From assembly GCA_942491485.1 (NCBI GenBank), contig CALOAX010000021.1:62001-126000 (forward strand): a stretch of DNA of 64,000 bases, read 5' to 3'. The notes below the pieces were generated by a model, which did no database searches, was not told the origin of the DNA, and saw only the letters and a list, made by a program, of their open reading frames with translations. Position 1 is the first letter of the stretch. The number at the start of each line of letters is the position of its first letter. Shown piece by piece: positions 8,901 to 17,066 of this stretch. A program made the translations under genes and the position numbers. The DNA is from Desulfoluna sp942491485 (GTDB lineage Bacteria; Desulfobacterota; Desulfobacteria; Desulfobacterales; Desulfolunaceae).

Positions 8901-10277
8901 ATGAACAAGAGACTCATTAACATACCAAACCTGTTGTTGCTTCTGGTGCTGTGCGCAGGGCTGAGCTCAGCCCCTGCAATGGGGTCCGAGACACTGACCC
9001 TGGATCAGGCCATCACCCTTGCCCTGACGAAAAACTCGGGCGTGGAGATCACAAAGGCGCGTATCGAAGAGCAAGAGCAGAAGCTCAAAGAGATGCGCAG
9101 CCATTACTGGCCAAGGCTTGTGGCCTTAGGCACCAGCGCGCGCATGACCAACCCCATTGATTATCAACTGGGCCAGGGGTCTATTGCCCCTCCCATGCAG
9201 AATCCCCCGATCCCCATCCCCATCCCGCCCAACGACATCTCCATCAGAGGCGATGAGACCTCCTTTGTGAATGTCACGGCCATGGTGGTCCAGCCGGTCA
9301 CCCAGCTTCTCAAAATCAATTCCGGCGTGGACATTGCCAGCACCGACGTAAAAATTGCGGGAGAAGAGCTCGACAAGGTAAGGGGAGACATTCGATACGC
9401 CGTGGAGAAGGTGTACTACGGAATCCTCATTGCCGGCCGCCAGAAAAAAGAGGCCGAGCTGCGGATAGCACTTGAGGAGGCAAGGCTTTCGGATGCAAAA
9501 AACGCCCTGGAATCCGGGGTTGCCCTCCCACTTGAAATCAGCGGCCTGAAAGCCGCGCTGCTGGACAGGAGAAAAGAGCTTCTGGACATCGAGAACCAGG
9601 TCATCAACCTAACGTATATGTTAAACGACCTGACAGGGCGCCCCCTGGAAACCGCCACCCTCCTGGACGACACCCTGAGTGGGTCCGAAAAGGAGCAAAG
9701 TCTTGCACAGTATGATGAATCCGCGTTAGCAGCCAACCATGAGCTGGCCATTGCCGACCTGACATTAAAAAAAGCGAACCTTGCCGTGGATGCCGCCAAG
9801 AAAGAGTTCCTGCCCGACATGAACCTTTTTGCCCTCTACAATTACGGCCATGATTTTAACGTCGTAAACAACCACATCGGTGCGGTGGGGGTCTCCCTCT
9901 CCTGGACGATCTTTGACTTCGGCCAGAAGAACTCGGTCCTGGGTCAGCGCCAGGCACTTCATCACCAGGCCCAGCGAAATTATCAGAGGGTGAAAAATGA
10001 GGTCCAACGGGAGATCAAAAAAGAGGTCACCAATTTAAGGTACAGCGATCAGCTGGTCAGCCTTGCCAGCCAGGCGGTGGCGTTCCGAAAAAACGCCCTG
10101 AAACTCGCCTCTGACTTAGACGACACCGGCCTCAGGCTCAACACCACAAAACTCGAGGCTGAAGCCGAACTCGCAAAGGCCGAAGCCGATCTCTTTGCCG
10201 CCAAACTCTCCCGCAGGCTTGTCCTGGTCAACCTGACCAAACTTACCGGTAGGCCGTACGTCAGGGAGGGTGTTTAA
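8901..10277 (+). CDS. TolC family outer-membrane efflux protein
   Basis: A 458-residue outer-membrane factor with a signal peptide (residues 1-28, ending AMGSE), then the two OEP repeats: a first near residues 30-230 starting LTLDQAITLALTKN, and a second near 260-450 with long helical segments rich in Ala, Glu and Lys. It forms the exit duct for the RND pump. It follows the pump by 5 bases, completing a three-gene operon. The stop codon is only 6 bases from a forward repeat box, a spacing seen again at many genes in this window. Confidence 0.9.
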   Translation: MNKRLINIPNLLLLLVLCAGLSSAPAMGSETLTLDQAITLALTKNSGVEITKARIEEQEQKLKEMRSHYWPRLVALGTSARMTNPIDYQLGQGSIAPPMQNPPIPIPIPPNDISIRGDETSFVNVTAMVVQPVTQLLKINSGVDIASTDVKIAGEELDKVRGDIRYAVEKVYYGILIAGRQKKEAELRIALEEARLSDAKNALESGVALPLEISGLKAALLDRRKELLDIENQVINLTYMLNDLTGRPLETATLLDDTLSGSEKEQSLAQYDESALAANHELAIADLTLKKANLAVDAAKKEFLPDMNLFALYNYGHDFNVVNNHIGAVGVSLSWTIFDFGQKNSVLGQRQALHHQAQRNYQRVKNEVQREIKKEVTNLRYSDQLVSLASQAVAFRKNALKLASDLDDTGLRLNTTKLEAEAELAKAEADLFAAKLSRRLVLVNLTKLTGRPYVREGV

Positions 10278-10283
10278 AAAGGT

Positions 10284-10862
10284 GCCTCCGGCGGCGAGGT
10301 GAGCCACCTCGAAAGCTGGTTGCGAATGCGTGAAGGTCGCCGTGATGCAATCGCTTTCGGGGCATTCGCGCGGAGGGTGAGGCACTGCCTCCGTTCTTGA
10401 GAAGAGGCGTGTTTTGTTTCCTGGTTTAAAATAAACCATGAAGAGCATGAAGCGCCCTTCGGGCTACATGAAGAAGGCTGGATGTAACTATTCAGCTCAA
10501 AGTTGCCTCCGGCGGCCCTGCCGGGGCCAAACTTTTAAAAAGTTTGACAAACAAGTTTTGAGCGCAGTTTCGATTGCATCACCAATGTCCGCAAGCCATA
10601 CCGTTTGGGCTTAACGAGTCTGTGGTTCCCTTTTCCCTTAGCCCCTGCGGGGCTAAGGGAAAAGGGAACCACAATCGGAAAGTTTTTGCGGAGCTTTTTT
10701 CAAAAAGCGACCCGCCGGAGGCATAGCTAAATAGTTGTGGACAGATAACAGCTATTCCTGTCCACGGGCGCAGCCCGTCAGCGAATGTGAAGAGCCCGAG
10801 GAACGAGGGATCAGAGCATTTGCGAACCTGGGGTCCAGGGGATCATCCCCTGGCCGGAGGCA
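10284..10862. repeat. Four-module intergenic repeat island with a 51-base perfect palindrome
   Basis: Order: 10284-10378 forward module A' (box, AGGTGAGCCACCT hairpin, GCGAATGC/GCATTCGC arms); 10504-10560 forward module B; 10622-10729 reverse module C; 10763-10862 reverse module A ending in a box 15 bases from the tcdA stop. Module C begins with a perfect inverted repeat of 24-base arms (10622-10645 and 10649-10672) around the loop TGC. Such an arm would form a very stable hairpin. The island fills the entire gap between the efflux operon and tcdA, two convergent units. Confidence 0.9.
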
Positions 10863-10877
10863 TGCTTTTCTAATCCC

Positions 10878-11615
10878 CTACTCTTTTTCCAGAATCATCT
10901 GAATGGCTTCACCGGCGGCTTTGAGGCCGAAAATGGCGGTGAGGTAGGAGATACTGCCGAGGACGGGGGCTGTTCTGTGGCCATCGTCTGCGGGCTCTTC
11001 GCCCACGGTGGAGGGGTTTTTGCGGGCGGGTTCAGTGGAGTAGACGCAGCGGACGCCTTCGAAGACGCCTTTTTTATGGAGTCTGCGCCGGACGCTTCTG
11101 GCCAGGGGGCAGATGCGGGTTTCGGAGATATCGCCGGAGGTGATGGCGTTGGCGTCGAGCTTGCCTGCGGCGCCCATGCTGGCGACGATGGGAATCCCGC
11201 GTTCCTGGGCATTGATGATGAGAAACACCTTTGAAGAGAGGCTGTCGATGGCATCCACCACCACGTCCATGGGGCGTTCAAGGATGGTATCGGTGGTCTC
11301 TTCGTTGATAAAGCAGTCGAAGACCGTCACCTCGCAATGGGGGTTGATGTCCTTGATGCGCGCTTCAGCCACGGCCGATTTTTTCATCCCCACGGTGGAG
11401 GTAAGGGCATAGAGCTGGCGATTGATGTTGCTCTCGCTCACCACATCGTAGTCCACAAGGGTAAGATGCCCCACCCCTGCCCGCACCAGGGCCTCCGCAG
11501 CAAATGATCCCACAGCCCCCAACCCGCAGAGGGTCACGTGGGCCTTCTTCAATTTCTCCAGCCCCTCGTCTCCAAGAAGCTGCTCGGTACGCGCATGGCG
11601 CATGGATGTCGTCAT
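10878..11615 (-). CDS. tcdA: tRNA threonylcarbamoyladenosine dehydratase (TcdA/YgdL family)
   Basis: A 245-residue ThiF/E1-like enzyme. It should catalyse ATP-dependent cyclisation of t6A37 to ct6A in ANN-decoding tRNAs. The nucleotide-binding Rossmann motif GLGAVGS is at about residues 31-37, followed by LVDYDVVSESNINRQL, the Asp and Asn-x-x-Arg that bind ATP. A late segment with CPLARSVRRRL and a conserved Asp-Gly-His fits TcdA better than MoeB or ThiF. The ATG at 11615 with GAAGG upstream is the likely start; a frame from 11768 is longer only because it reads through the repeat at 11676. Single gene. Confidence 0.85.
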   Translation of the reverse strand: MTTSMRHARTEQLLGDEGLEKLKKAHVTLCGLGAVGSFAAEALVRAGVGHLTLVDYDVVSESNINRQLYALTSTVGMKKSAVAEARIKDINPHCEVTVFDCFINEETTDTILERPMDVVVDAIDSLSSKVFLIINAQERGIPIVASMGAAGKLDANAITSGDISETRICPLARSVRRRLHKKGVFEGVRCVYSTEPARKNPSTVGEEPADDGHRTAPVLGSISYLTAIFGLKAAGEAIQMILEKE

Positions 11616-11675
11616 GTTGATGCCTTCTTTTGTAAAAACAATGCCTTCTATGGTCAAAGTGACTCCAAAGAACTG

Positions 11676-11762
11676 GCCTCCGGCAGCAAGGGGCTGAGCC
11701 CCTTGACCCCAGATTACAGAATCAATTTGAACCTCGTTCCTCGGCTCCAATTGATTCTGCCA
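11676..11762 (+). repeat. Degenerate module A repeat upstream of tcdA
   Basis: Box CCTCCGGCAG, hairpin AAGGGGCTGAGCCCCTT, then a second palindrome with the arms CAGAATCAATT / AATTGATTCTG around CTCGTTCCTCG. The arms differ completely from the usual GCGAATGC arms yet are still complementary. The repeat is itself flanked by an inverted copy of about 20 bases (11651-11675 and 11758-11790, sharing CCAGTTC and TGGAGTCAC). Confidence 0.75.
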
Positions 11763-11820
11763 GTTCAAAGAAACGTGGAGTCACAGTCAAATAAAAATCA
11801 AACTTGTCGATTACAGTTTA

Positions 11821-13438
11821 AATTCGATAAAGCACTTATCTTGTTTGGGAGAAGGACCTTGCCTTGGCTCTTGAAGTCGTGCCGGAGTTTCTTCCTCTAA
11901 CCAGACTAAAATCCTGGAATAACTTGACCCGCTTGAGGCCGCATAGTTAGAAGGCTGATGATATCTGGTTACCCATTGATATTTAAATGTTTGGAGCAGG
12001 TAGTGCAGAAATTTTATTTAGGTTGTGATGTCAGCAAAGGTTACTCAGATTTTGTCATCATCGATGATCAAATGAACTGTGTGGAAGAAAATTTCCAATT
12101 AGACGATACAGCCACAGGTCACGCGGAGCTTAGTGAACGTATATCCGCTTTCTTTGAAAAACATCCTTCGGCCACATTGTATGCCGCCGTGGAAAGCACT
12201 GGTGGCTATGAAGATAACTGGTATGCCTTTCTCTTGAGGCAGCAGGGAAAGTTCAACTTGCACGCTGCCAGGGTGAACCCCAATGGAATCGCCCATGACA
12301 ATAAAGCGGGAATGATTCGAAACCTGACCGATAAGATCAGTGCTCGGAGTGTGGCTGAATATCAAATCCGTCATCCAGATAAAATCCCATATGGCAAGAG
12401 AGATCCGAACAAAAGTCTGAAGAAAATGTGGGGTCGATACAGGAGTTTAAAAAAGCAGATGGGGGTCCTTCTCAATGAACTTGAGTCGCTTCTCTACAGC
12501 GCAAACCCCGAGTTGTTGCCATATTATCGATCACGAATGCCACAATGGCTGATGCTGCTTTTACTGAAATACCCAACAGCCAAGATGCTTGCTCGGGCAA
12601 GGGTAGCGACTGTCGCATCAATCCCATTCTTAAAGAAGCCCCTTGCATCGGTACTCGTTAAAAATGCTAAGGCCAGTACAGCGGAAGAATCTGATGATTT
12701 AACAGCATTTTTGGTTAGTTCCACGGTCTCCCAAATTGCGTCTCTGTCGAAACAGATCACTATATTTGAGCAGCGTTTTGAAAAAGAGTGTGATTGGCCC
12801 GAGGTGCAGTTGCTGATGAGTATCAATGGAGTTGGGCGTATGACAGCCATCGTGTTGATGCTTTACATAGAGGACATTACGCGGTTTAAGTCCGCTAAAA
12901 AACTGGCTTCTTTTTTGGGCGTTCACCCTGAGCTTAAGCTCAGCGGGGACGGCTCAAAAAAGGGTAGCTATAAAATGAGCAAGAAAGGCCAAAAAGCCCC
13001 AAGGGCAATGCTTTATATGTCTGTTCTTGCAGGGTTGTCGAAGGGGAGCCGCAATGATGTCATAAAGCGTATATACGATGAAAAGAGAGCTTCCGGCATG
13101 GTTGCAAAAGCAGCCATTGGGGTGTGCATTCATAAGCTTGTCAGGTTGGCCTATGGCGTCCTAGCGTCCAGCAAACCTTTCGATCCGGCTATTGATGACA
13201 AGAATCGTGAGAAGAGCAAACCAGCTGAAAAACCGGTGCCCTTGAGCAAGGATAGGCGGTATCAGGGGTTTGATACAGCGGCCCCTGTCTCAAGGCGCCA
13301 GAACAAAAAAAGAATGGAGCAGATCAAGTCCCAAGACAGCTATGCTGTCGAGTGCGGGATCAAAGATCATGCTCCAAGGGCTCTACAATAACAAAGGCCC
13401 TTCCTGATGTATAGGTTGATGTGGTGCTTTACCGAATT
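11821..13438 (+). mobile_element. IS110-family insertion sequence (IS1111-like ends)
   Basis: A DEDD transposase gene flanked by a subterminal inverted repeat: AATTCGATAAAGCAC at 11821-11835 and its complement GTGCTTTACCGAATT at 13424-13438 (14 of 15 match). Short subterminal inverted repeats are known for the IS1111 group of IS110 elements. The exact ends lie a little outside these repeats and cannot be fixed without an empty site. The left non-coding end (11821-12002, about 180 bases) is long enough for a bridge RNA; the right one is about 50 bases. The right flank runs straight into a repeat box at 13476, and a similar flank without an insertion occurs at about 53565-53600. Confidence 0.75.
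12003..13391 (+). CDS. IS110-family transposase
   Basis: About 462 residues from the GTG at 12003 (GGAG 6 bases upstream); an ATG at 11958 would add 15 residues without a ribosome binding site. The N-terminal RuvC-like DEDD domain shows YLGCDVSKG, then AAVESTGGYEDNW, then a TDKISAR segment followed by AEY. The last Asp position of the tetrad reads Ser here, as in one branch of the family, so an alternative residue may serve. The C-terminal Transposase_20 domain holds INGVGRMTA, FLGVHPELK and the SGDGSKKG ... SKKGQKAPRAML region with the expected catalytic Ser. IS110 enzymes act with an RNA guide encoded in the element. The gene looks intact. Confidence 0.88.
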   Translation: MQKFYLGCDVSKGYSDFVIIDDQMNCVEENFQLDDTATGHAELSERISAFFEKHPSATLYAAVESTGGYEDNWYAFLLRQQGKFNLHAARVNPNGIAHDNKAGMIRNLTDKISARSVAEYQIRHPDKIPYGKRDPNKSLKKMWGRYRSLKKQMGVLLNELESLLYSANPELLPYYRSRMPQWLMLLLLKYPTAKMLARARVATVASIPFLKKPLASVLVKNAKASTAEESDDLTAFLVSSTVSQIASLSKQITIFEQRFEKECDWPEVQLLMSINGVGRMTAIVLMLYIEDITRFKSAKKLASFLGVHPELKLSGDGSKKGSYKMSKKGQKAPRAMLYMSVLAGLSKGSRNDVIKRIYDEKRASGMVAKAAIGVCIHKLVRLAYGVLASSKPFDPAIDDKNREKSKPAEKPVPLSKDRRYQGFDTAAPVSRRQNKKRMEQIKSQDSYAVECGIKDHAPRALQ

Positions 13439-13475
13439 TTCAAAGAGCAAATCGACTTGACTTTGACCGGAATAA

Positions 13476-13801
13476 CTCCGGCGGCAAGGTGAGCCACCTT
13501 GAAAGCAGGTTGCCGCAGCGCTTTAACCCTCGTTCCTCGGGTCAAATCACAGCGGCATTTTTATCAAACCAGTGCATTTATTTCTTCCTTGAGCCCTCAA
13601 TATGGCACCCAGAACGCCTTACGGAAAAGAGGCCCACGACAGTCATGCGTTTAACCGCCGGGTTAATACATAGGTCTCTTCTCAATACGGCCTGCCCGTA
13701 TATCACCCTCCACGCGAATGCATTGAAAGTGATCGGATAACGATACCCTTCACGCATTCGCCACCGGGTTTCAAGGTGCCCCCACCTTGCCGCCGGAGGC
13801 A
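13476..13801. repeat. Repeat island with matching inverted boxes
   Basis: 13476-13560 is forward module A (CTCCGGCGGCAAGGTGAGCC, then arms GCCGC/GCGGC around CTCGTTCCTCG). About 13706-13801 is a reverse A' module ending CACCTTGCCGCCGGAGGC, 6 bases from the tatD stop codon. The two ends form an inverted repeat of at least 16 bases, so the whole 326-base stretch looks like one element. The first module directly borders the IS110 element. Confidence 0.85.
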
Positions 13802-13806
13802 CGCTT

Positions 13807-14568
13807 TCACCCAAACAAGCCCACCGCGTTGTTCCACGTATGCTCGGCTACCATTTCCGGGGATATCTTTCGCACATCTGCCAGGGTGTTGACAACGTGA
13901 ATCACATAAGAGGGTTCATTCAAGGGACCGGTAACATTGACGGGAAGGATATCGGGGCTGTCGGTTTCGATGAGGAGGCGATCTTCTGAGACGGCAGCGG
14001 CGGCTTTTTTTGCTTTGAGGTTGTTGGTGCGGGTGATGGAGCCGGAAAAAGAGATAAAGGCGCCGAGGCGCTGGCACTCATTAAGCATCTCCACGGAGCC
14101 GGAGAAGGAGTGAATGGCACCGCCGTGGGGGAGCCCCCCTTCCTGTTTCAGGAGGTCCACCATGCGCCCCCAGGCTTTTCGGCAGTGGATGGAGACGGGT
14201 CGTTTCAGGTCCTTTGCCAGCCTGAGCTGGGTCAGAAAGACGGCTTCCTGTTTGCCCCGGTGAAGGCCTTCCACGGCAAAGTCGAGGCCGATCTCTCCCA
14301 TGGCGGCGTTGCCCTCCCTTAAAAAGCCCCCCAAAATGTTCAGCCAGTCCGGGGAGAGGGTTTCAATAAACCAGGGATGAATACCGTAGGCGGGAAGGAT
14401 TTCGGGGTGGTGCCGGGCCAGTTCTTTGAGCGGCCCCCAGTCCTCCTCGCGGGTGCCGCAGGAGAGGATGCGGGAAACGCCGACATTGCGTGCCCGATCC
14501 ATCATGGCGTCCATGGTTCCAGCCACGCGCTCGTCCTGAAGGTGGGTATGGGAATCAAAGAGTTTCAT
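13807..14568 (-). CDS. TatD family metal-dependent hydrolase
   Basis: A 253-residue TIM-barrel amidohydrolase of the TatD DNase family. The metal ligands are visible in order: FDSHTHLQD near the N-terminus, MGEIGLDF (Glu) in the middle, ISIHCRKAW-like VSIHCRKAW (His), AIHSFSG (His) and LIETDSPDI (Asp) near the C-terminus. Family members are magnesium-dependent 3'-5' exonucleases or related phosphoesterases. The ATG at 14568 gives the standard MxLFDSHTHL start; a TTG at 14604 is possible but less likely. Neither has a good ribosome binding site. It is a single gene enclosed by repeats on both sides. Confidence 0.85.
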   Translation of the reverse strand: MKLFDSHTHLQDERVAGTMDAMMDRARNVGVSRILSCGTREEDWGPLKELARHHPEILPAYGIHPWFIETLSPDWLNILGGFLREGNAAMGEIGLDFAVEGLHRGKQEAVFLTQLRLAKDLKRPVSIHCRKAWGRMVDLLKQEGGLPHGGAIHSFSGSVEMLNECQRLGAFISFSGSITRTNNLKAKKAAAAVSEDRLLIETDSPDILPVNVTGPLNEPSYVIHVVNTLADVRKISPEMVAEHTWNNAVGLFG

Positions 14569-14633
14569 GAAGCATAGTTTACAGCGGCTTTTGCCCCATT
14601 TCAATCATCGTAGCTGATCAGATCACAAAAAAA

Positions 14634-15138
14634 GCCTCCGGCGGCGAGGTGAGCCACCTCGAAAGCGGGTTCCAAATGCTCCGTCCCCTCGTTCCTCGGG
14701 AACGTCACATTTGCTGACGGGCTACGCCCGTGGATTTTTACCGGTGATTCTGTCTCCCGTCTTCCCCGGCTCACAGATACATCATCACCCTATGAACGCC
14801 TATCGTTGCTTCAAACACGTTAGCATTCGAGGAGCCAATTGACCGGGGATCCATGCTCGTTAAGTCAAGAGCTGACGAGCTATCACCAGCTCTCGATTCG
14901 CCAGCACGACCATGCAACAGACCATAATGGTTCACCAAAAGCGTCCGACCACTCTGACTGCAGGGGAAGACGAAAACAAAGGAGACGTCGTTACGCAAAA
15001 AATAAAACCGACCTATTCTCTATAACGGGTGCATTACCTTACCCTCCGTGCGAATGCCCCGAAAATGGTGGCATTACTGAGACCTTCACGCATTCGCCAT
15101 AGGGTTTCAAGGTGCCCCCACCTTGGCCGCCGGAGGCA
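14634..15138. repeat. Repeat island between tatD and the NMT1 gene
   Basis: 14634-14732 is forward module A, extended to about 14773 by the tail CGTCTTCCCCGGCT that recurs at 20370, 50950, 55611 and 63858. 15036-15138 is a reverse A' module ending GCCGCCGGAGGC, 11 bases from the next gene. The 260 bases between carry GACCGGGGATCCATG and GACGAGCTATC, which are shared with 55530-55580, and no gene. Confidence 0.8.
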
Positions 15139-15149
15139 TTCCCCCCCCC

Positions 15150-16541
15150 TTACTCATCATCGTTTTCTTCGTCATCAAGGCGTTTCATGGCCTTCTCTTC
15201 ACATTCCGGGCAGAAGCCATGGCTGAACCGGGCGCTGGAGTGGTTGGAGATGTAGGTCTCTAGTTGGCTCCAGTAGCCTTTATCGTCCCGGATTTTCTTG
15301 CAGGAAGCGCAGATGGGCAGCATGCCGGAGAGGAGTTTCATCTCACTCAGCACCCCTTTCAGCTCCTCGATAAGTGCTGCCTTCTCCTCTTCGGCCTGTT
15401 TGCGAACCTTCACTTCCCGCTTCAGGCGCCGGTTGAAAAATGTCAGCAAAAAGGTGACCAGACCAAAGAGAACCACGGCCACGGTCAAGGCCTTCAGACT
15501 GTTCACGAGAAACATATAATTAAACGGTTTTTCTGGGTTGTATAAAAACCCCTTGAGCCCCGTGGTCTCTTTGACCAGCCCATGGGTCTTGAACACCTCG
15601 GCAATGCGTTCCCAGCGCCCCGGGTTCATGTGCCCCATCTCCACCAAATGGGGAAGAATGAGGTCCTTTGTCGCCTTGGCTTCGTACAGAAGGTGCCCAC
15701 GGGATTTTCCGGAGCCGTACTCCGACAGAATGAGATCTACGATCTCTTCCGGATGCTCCATGGCATATGTCCACCCCTTCAGGGAGGCCTTCCTGAAGGC
15801 CGCAGCACGTTTGGGGTGTTCTTTGAGTTCGTTTTCGGAGGTGATGATGCAGTCGCCGTAAAAATCGACGCCATAATTCACAGGCCGGATAATGCGAAAG
15901 GTCTGCCCTGCCTCAATAAGGTAATACAGCTCATTGGTCAGGTAGGCACTGGCAGCAGAGAGAGTCGGATCGAAGTAATCTTCTTTTCGCGTGCTCACAT
16001 CTACAATGTCCAGGTCGGAAAGGGCGATGCCTTCGTTGATCAACATGGCATGGAGTTCCACATCCCGCTTCTGGCGCGTCAATTTCACCCGTTTCCCTTT
16101 CAGCTCCTGGGGATGTGAAATCCCGGTCTCTTCGCGGGTGACGAGAATAAGGGGAGAGTGTTGAAAAATCACCGCAAGCACCACCACGGGCCTGCCGTAG
16201 AGACGTTGGTGCAGGGCCTCGGTATTGGAGACACCGTAGTGCGCCCTGCCGCTGAGAACTTCTGAGACGGCGCTTTTACCGCCCTCCCACTCTTTAAACG
16301 AAACATCAAGACCGGCGTCCCGGTAATACCCTTTGGCTTTGGCGGCATAGTACCCGGCAAATTGAAACTGGTGTTTCCACTTCAGCTGAAGAACGACAGG
16401 GATCAAGGGGCCATCTGAGGGGTCGCATTCGGCCATGGCACAGGTGGTGAGGCAAAAAAACACGAAGCTCACCCGAACCGCTCTGTGCATGAGCCATCGA
16501 ACATGGGAAAACGCCGGCATGGTGACGTGAAAGCCCTTCAT
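15150..16541 (-). CDS. NMT1/ThiY-type substrate-binding protein with TM and C-terminal four-Cys domain
   Basis: A 463-residue membrane protein. After a signal sequence (residues 1-38, ending CAMAEC) comes an NMT1/SsuA/THI5-like periplasmic binding domain (about 45-330: LQLKWKHQFQFAGYYAA, KGYYRDAGLDV). A membrane helix lies at about 342-364, then a basic coiled coil, then a small domain with two Cys pairs (PICASCKKIRDD, near residue 412, and FCPECEE, near 448). That last domain is common at the C-terminus of deltaproteobacterial signalling proteins and could bind zinc. No kinase, GGDEF or transporter gene follows, so output is unknown. A strong AGGAAAA supports the start. A paralogue lies at 36669-38075. 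Confidence 0.8.
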   Translation of the reverse strand: MKGFHVTMPAFSHVRWLMHRAVRVSFVFFCLTTCAMAECDPSDGPLIPVVLQLKWKHQFQFAGYYAAKAKGYYRDAGLDVSFKEWEGGKSAVSEVLSGRAHYGVSNTEALHQRLYGRPVVVLAVIFQHSPLILVTREETGISHPQELKGKRVKLTRQKRDVELHAMLINEGIALSDLDIVDVSTRKEDYFDPTLSAASAYLTNELYYLIEAGQTFRIIRPVNYGVDFYGDCIITSENELKEHPKRAAAFRKASLKGWTYAMEHPEEIVDLILSEYGSGKSRGHLLYEAKATKDLILPHLVEMGHMNPGRWERIAEVFKTHGLVKETTGLKGFLYNPEKPFNYMFLVNSLKALTVAVVLFGLVTFLLTFFNRRLKREVKVRKQAEEEKAALIEELKGVLSEMKLLSGMLPICASCKKIRDDKGYWSQLETYISNHSSARFSHGFCPECEEKAMKRLDDEENDDE

Positions 16542-16891
16542 AAAGTTTTCCTGATACGGTTTTCAGGGAGAAGGGGGGAAAAACTCTGTATGAGAAGAAA
16601 GGGTGCGTGACACGATGACGGGTCCCCGGGGGAATCACCCATCGCATTCAAAGTGTAACGCATATGACGTTAAAAATACCACAATGCATCAATGCCAACA
16701 AGCGAGAAACACAGAAGATTCACCAGTGCAAAGCACCAACCACGTTTCGGTTATTCTTTGACGTCTGCCCCTGTTTACCAACGTTCTCAGGCCGAAATCA
16801 GTCGCATTAAGCCCCAAAAACAGACATGGGGAAAAGCCCGTTTTCAGGCAATCCCCCATGTCATCAATGCATCATTTTTTATGACTGCTCT
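16542..16891. other. Intergenic region without recognised features
   Basis: About 350 bases upstream of the NMT1 gene. It must hold that gene's promoter, but I see no clear -35/-10 pair or operator, and the open frames here carry no recognisable protein. Confidence 0.4.
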
Positions 16892-17034
16892 GCCTCCGGC
16901 GGCAAGGTGTGCCCCTCGTTCCTCAGCGCACAGCGCACAGCGCAGCCGCCTTTAAAACGGAGTTCGCTCAAGAACAACACGACCTGTTTGTTCAACTTTT
17001 TAAAAGTTTAGCCCCCGGCAGGGCCGCCGGAGGC
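16892..17034. repeat. Short repeat island before feoB
   Basis: 16892-16950 is a truncated forward module A (full box and CAAGGTG, the first hairpin lost, then CTCGTTCCTC and GCGCACAGC repeats). 16981-17034 is reverse module B ending GGGCCGCCGGAGGC. The feoB stop lies 33 bases further on. Confidence 0.8.
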
Positions 17035-17066
17035 ACAAACCGAATAGCTACATGTTTTGTAACGGG

